A DNA stretch of 64,000 nt from Coenobita brevimanus (taxonomy: Eukaryota > Arthropoda > Malacostraca > Decapoda > Coenobitidae). Below the pieces are notes generated by a model. It saw only the letters and a program-made list of their open reading frames with translations. It had not been told where the DNA came from and searched no databases. Shown here piece by piece: positions 61,390-64,000 of the stretch. The position numbers were made by a program, and so were the translations under genes. Positions within the stretch are counted from its first letter, which is position 1. Every line of letters begins with the position of its first letter. The stretch covers positions 248,501 to 312,500 of the forward strand of contig CM064666.1 of the NCBI GenBank assembly GCA_032717465.1, read 5' to 3'.

Positions 61390-62640
61390 TTACTCCTGAA
61401 ATACCCACCCTGGGAGGAGACCCCGGGGAGGGCGAGATACCCACCTCAGAAGGAGACCACGGGGAGGCTTGCAAGGGCCCGAGCCAAACAGGCCCACGTC
61501 CCTCACCACCATGTGCCCCTTTTCCCCTCAACGGAGCCAGCAGGGAGTTCATGTCCCTGCCGCAGTACACTCCAGCCAGGGCGACACTCGCCAGCATTGG
61601 TGTGGGACTTGTGCTTGTACAGTCCCCAGTAGGCCCTCAGTAATGTCCACTGGACTTACCAGCGAAGGAACATCCACCGGACTTCCCACATCTCCAGACC
61701 CCGCAGGGAGCAGTGCAGCAGCAACGTCCACCGGACTTGCTGTAGAGGGAACGTCCACTGGATTTCCCTCATCTGCCACCCACCACCAGGAGCAGGGCAC
61801 CAGACTTACTGCAGAAGGAACGTCCTCTGGACTTGCTGTAGAGGGAACGTCCTCTGGACTTCCCTCACCTGTCGTCCCAGGGAAGGGAGCAGAGCTGCGG
61901 CAATGTCCACTGGATTCCCCTCGTCTGCATCCCTCCACTGGGAGCAGGACCGCGGTAACGTCCACCGGACTTCCTCCACCTGCCGTCCCCAGGATGAGTG
62001 GAGCCACGGTAACGTCCACCAGACTTGCCAGGCAGAAGGAACATCCACCAGACTTCCTTCATCCACTACCCTGGAGGTTACCTCCAAGGACAGCGCCCCT
62101 GGCTCGGCCTGCCCCTCCAGAGGCTGAGCGGGACGCCCCTCGCACTCACCTAATACCCCTAGGGGCGGAGACTGCTCCCCAGCAGAGTCCCTGGTGGCGA
62201 ACATCTGGAGTGGCCCCATCTTGAGCCTGGAAGTCCACTTACTACGGCCGGCCCCTTGACATCACCAGCCTCCGTCGGACTACCCGAGTGAGAGCGGCCA
62301 CAAGCAGCCCCTGACAGCCTCCCCACACCGGCAAGACCGCAGCCCCCAGCCATCGAGGGACTCCCTGAGGACTCCAGGCCAGGACCAGCCCGGACCCCCC
62401 CACAAGACTTCCACTACTTCTAAGGGCAGACGCAGAGCCACGCGCCTGCTAGCCCTGTTCGGCCCCAGTCCAGAGGGTCACCACACGCCCCAGGGACCCA
62501 CCAGAAGGGGGCTGCCCATGACGTCGCCCCACAGCCCACACTGGATGATCCACCATGCAGCCAGGGACCTGTGCCTCTCCTGACAGCACACACCACAAAG
62601 GCCCCCTCCCACACCTGGCCGTCACCTACACCTGCCTCAC
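61390..62640 (+). repeat. GC-rich dispersed element, copy B
   Basis: Starts cctgaaatacccaccctggg. The 5' module matches copy A (ccacggggaggcttgcaagg), the core of gtccaccggacttcc-like units spans 61645-62060, the 3' module includes ccggcaagaccgcagccccc, and the end is cacacctggccgtcaccta. Frame 61469-62224 (251 codons) crosses the core as GTSTGL-type repeats. Frame 61338-61643 ends LVQSPVGPQ-stop. Confidence 0.72.
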
Positions 62641-62699
62641 CTCTCTTGGTGTGTTCCCATCCTTATGTACTAATATTGATTTGTGTTACATGTATTTGT

Positions 62700-63210
62700 G
62701 GTAGGTGGGGGCGCTCACCATCCACTCACATGATGTGCTGCTCCCGGGTGTCTGCCCTTTCCTCTCCTCCATCCTTCTTTCCATCCATCCTCTTCTGTCT
62801 TTCTTTCCTTCATTCTTTCCTCTTTCTTCTGCCTACGGGTGACTTTACACTCCCTCTTCTGTCTTTCTTTCCTTCATTCTTTCTTTTTGCTTCTGCCTGT
62901 GGGTGACTCTACACTGAGTGACAAGCCAAATGGTTTCCTGTACACCAGGAAACCATTTAATATGCTGGTTGGTAACCATATAACCAAATTTTGGCTCCTG
63001 GTGGTTTAGTGGGTAATAAAGGCGCTCCAATCAGATTGAGCCGGTGAAAGTTTATATCCAAGGGGTGGTTGGGGTCTATTGTTCACGTAATGCCACTCAG
63101 GGATGAGTGAGGCTGGTCACTCTCATCTTAAATGCCAGGACGAACTTTCCTAGCCCCGGGCTCCTACGCTCCTCCTGGGGCAACGTAGGATTAGATGATG
63201 GATGGATGTT
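62700..63210 (+). repeat. Composite SINE copy (SINE-2 body plus tRNA-like module)
   Basis: Head gtgactttacactccctctt, body gagtgacaagccaaatggtt, module ttggctcctggtggtttagt, then tgatggatggatg tail. Confidence 0.88.
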
Positions 63211-63464
63211 ACATGTATTGTGTCATGTGCTGCGTATCTTTTGTGTGGTATTATACATGTGACTGGTTAGCCTGTGTTTGGGCCCAGGTCCTTTGTTGCT
63301 TGCTCTTGACCCGCTCCTGACAAAAAGAACCCAAGGCCATGCCCGTGTTCTGAGGAAAAGAAGTTGGACTCAGAACACACTGCATAACAACTCCATCTCT
63401 TCTTTCCTCTTCAGCCTTCTCACTGATAATTAAGTTGTACCTATATCAGATCGCCTAGGAAGAG

Positions 63465-63466
63465 TT

Positions 63467-63503
<37 letters not shown>
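63465..63503 (+). repeat. (CA)n microsatellite
   Basis: About 16 CA units. Confidence 0.97.
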
Positions 63504-63599
63504 CGATTTCTACTTTCCCGCTCCAATTCACAAGGACGAGGATAAAACCCTCAATTATCCGACCTTCCTCATTATCATGTATGTCATTATCCGGCACAG

Positions 63600-63887
63600 A
63601 ATTACTATTATTGTTATTATTATTATTATTATTATTATGATTATTATCGGTGCAAAATTATCAACATTTTTCCCTTATTATTATTATTATTATTGTTATT
63701 ATTATTATTATTACTGAGGTTTGTATCCAAGGGATGGTTGGGGTTTATTGCTCACGTAATGCCACTCAGGGATGAGAGAGGCTGGTTACTCTCATCTTAA
63801 ATGTCAGGACCAACTTGCCTAGCCCCGGACTCCTACGCTTCTCATGGGACAACACAGGATTAGATGATGATTATTTTTTATTATTAA

Positions 63888-63926
<39 letters not shown>

Positions 63927-63950
63927 TACTACTACTACTACTACTACTCT
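63600..63950 (+). repeat. TTA-type microsatellites around a tRNA-like SINE 3' part
   Basis: ATT-rich tracts at 63600-63715 and 63875-63950 flank a SINE piece (ggtttgtatccaagggatgg ... caacacaggattagatgatg). 63950-64000 begins another copy of the family of 11490 (aactaggcctaaattgccat). Confidence 0.88.
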
Positions 63951-64000
63951 AACTAGGCCTAAATTGCCATATCTTCAGTGCTGAGTTGTAGCGATTAATG

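Overview
This 64-kb window is nuclear DNA of an animal. The evidence is spliced genes with GT-AG introns, a 5S rRNA-derived SINE, several LINE and SINE families, DNA transposons, and very abundant micro- and minisatellites. The style of the repeats suggests an arthropod, most likely a decapod crustacean. That assignment is inference; no species-specific marker is present. There is no bacterial gene, operon or CRISPR array.

The only clear host genes are two retinol saturase (RetSat, all-trans-retinol 13,14-reductase)-like paralogs arranged head to head. The left one (minus strand, 14555 down to 2520) has exons 1 to 12. The right one (plus strand, 31231 to 56618) has all 13 exons, 616 codons plus stop, an ER-type dilysine C-terminus and a poly(A) signal at 56859. 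All eleven exons that can be compared end to end (2 to 12) have identical lengths in the two genes (131, 145, 133, 163, 121, 98, 103, 194, 115, 161, 151 nt) and identical intron phases, so they arose by duplication of an intron-containing gene. A third first exon, with its start codon changed to ATA, lies between them at about 17060-17215. The last exon of the left gene, which carries the C-terminal FAD-contact motif, is not found. A Tigger/pogo transposon occupies the left end of the window where it might have been.

Layout: 1-1342 Tigger element; 2520-14567 left RetSat gene, whose introns hold a Harbinger remnant, a GC-rich dispersed element and many tandem arrays; 14.6-31.2 kb intergenic, holding a 28-bp satellite, the relic exon, a second GC-rich element, a LINE with zinc-knuckle ORF1 and endonuclease, and a second LINE reverse transcriptase broken by a 5S-SINE; 31.2-56.6 kb right RetSat gene with introns full of SINEs and arrays; 56.9-64 kb intergenic repeats with a third GC-rich element.

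The most unusual signals are these. (1) Intron 8 of the left gene is essentially a 30-bp tandem array, each unit repeating the splice acceptor and the start of exon 9. In the right gene the exon 9 donor itself is repeated four times in a 27-bp in-frame unit. (2) A three-copy GC-rich element has conserved reading frames flanking a hypervariable minisatellite core. (3) The 5S-derived SINE, other SINEs and an RTE-like LINE all share one 3' tail, including one 43-bp insertion that consists only of that tail. All homology statements are by eye; no search was run.
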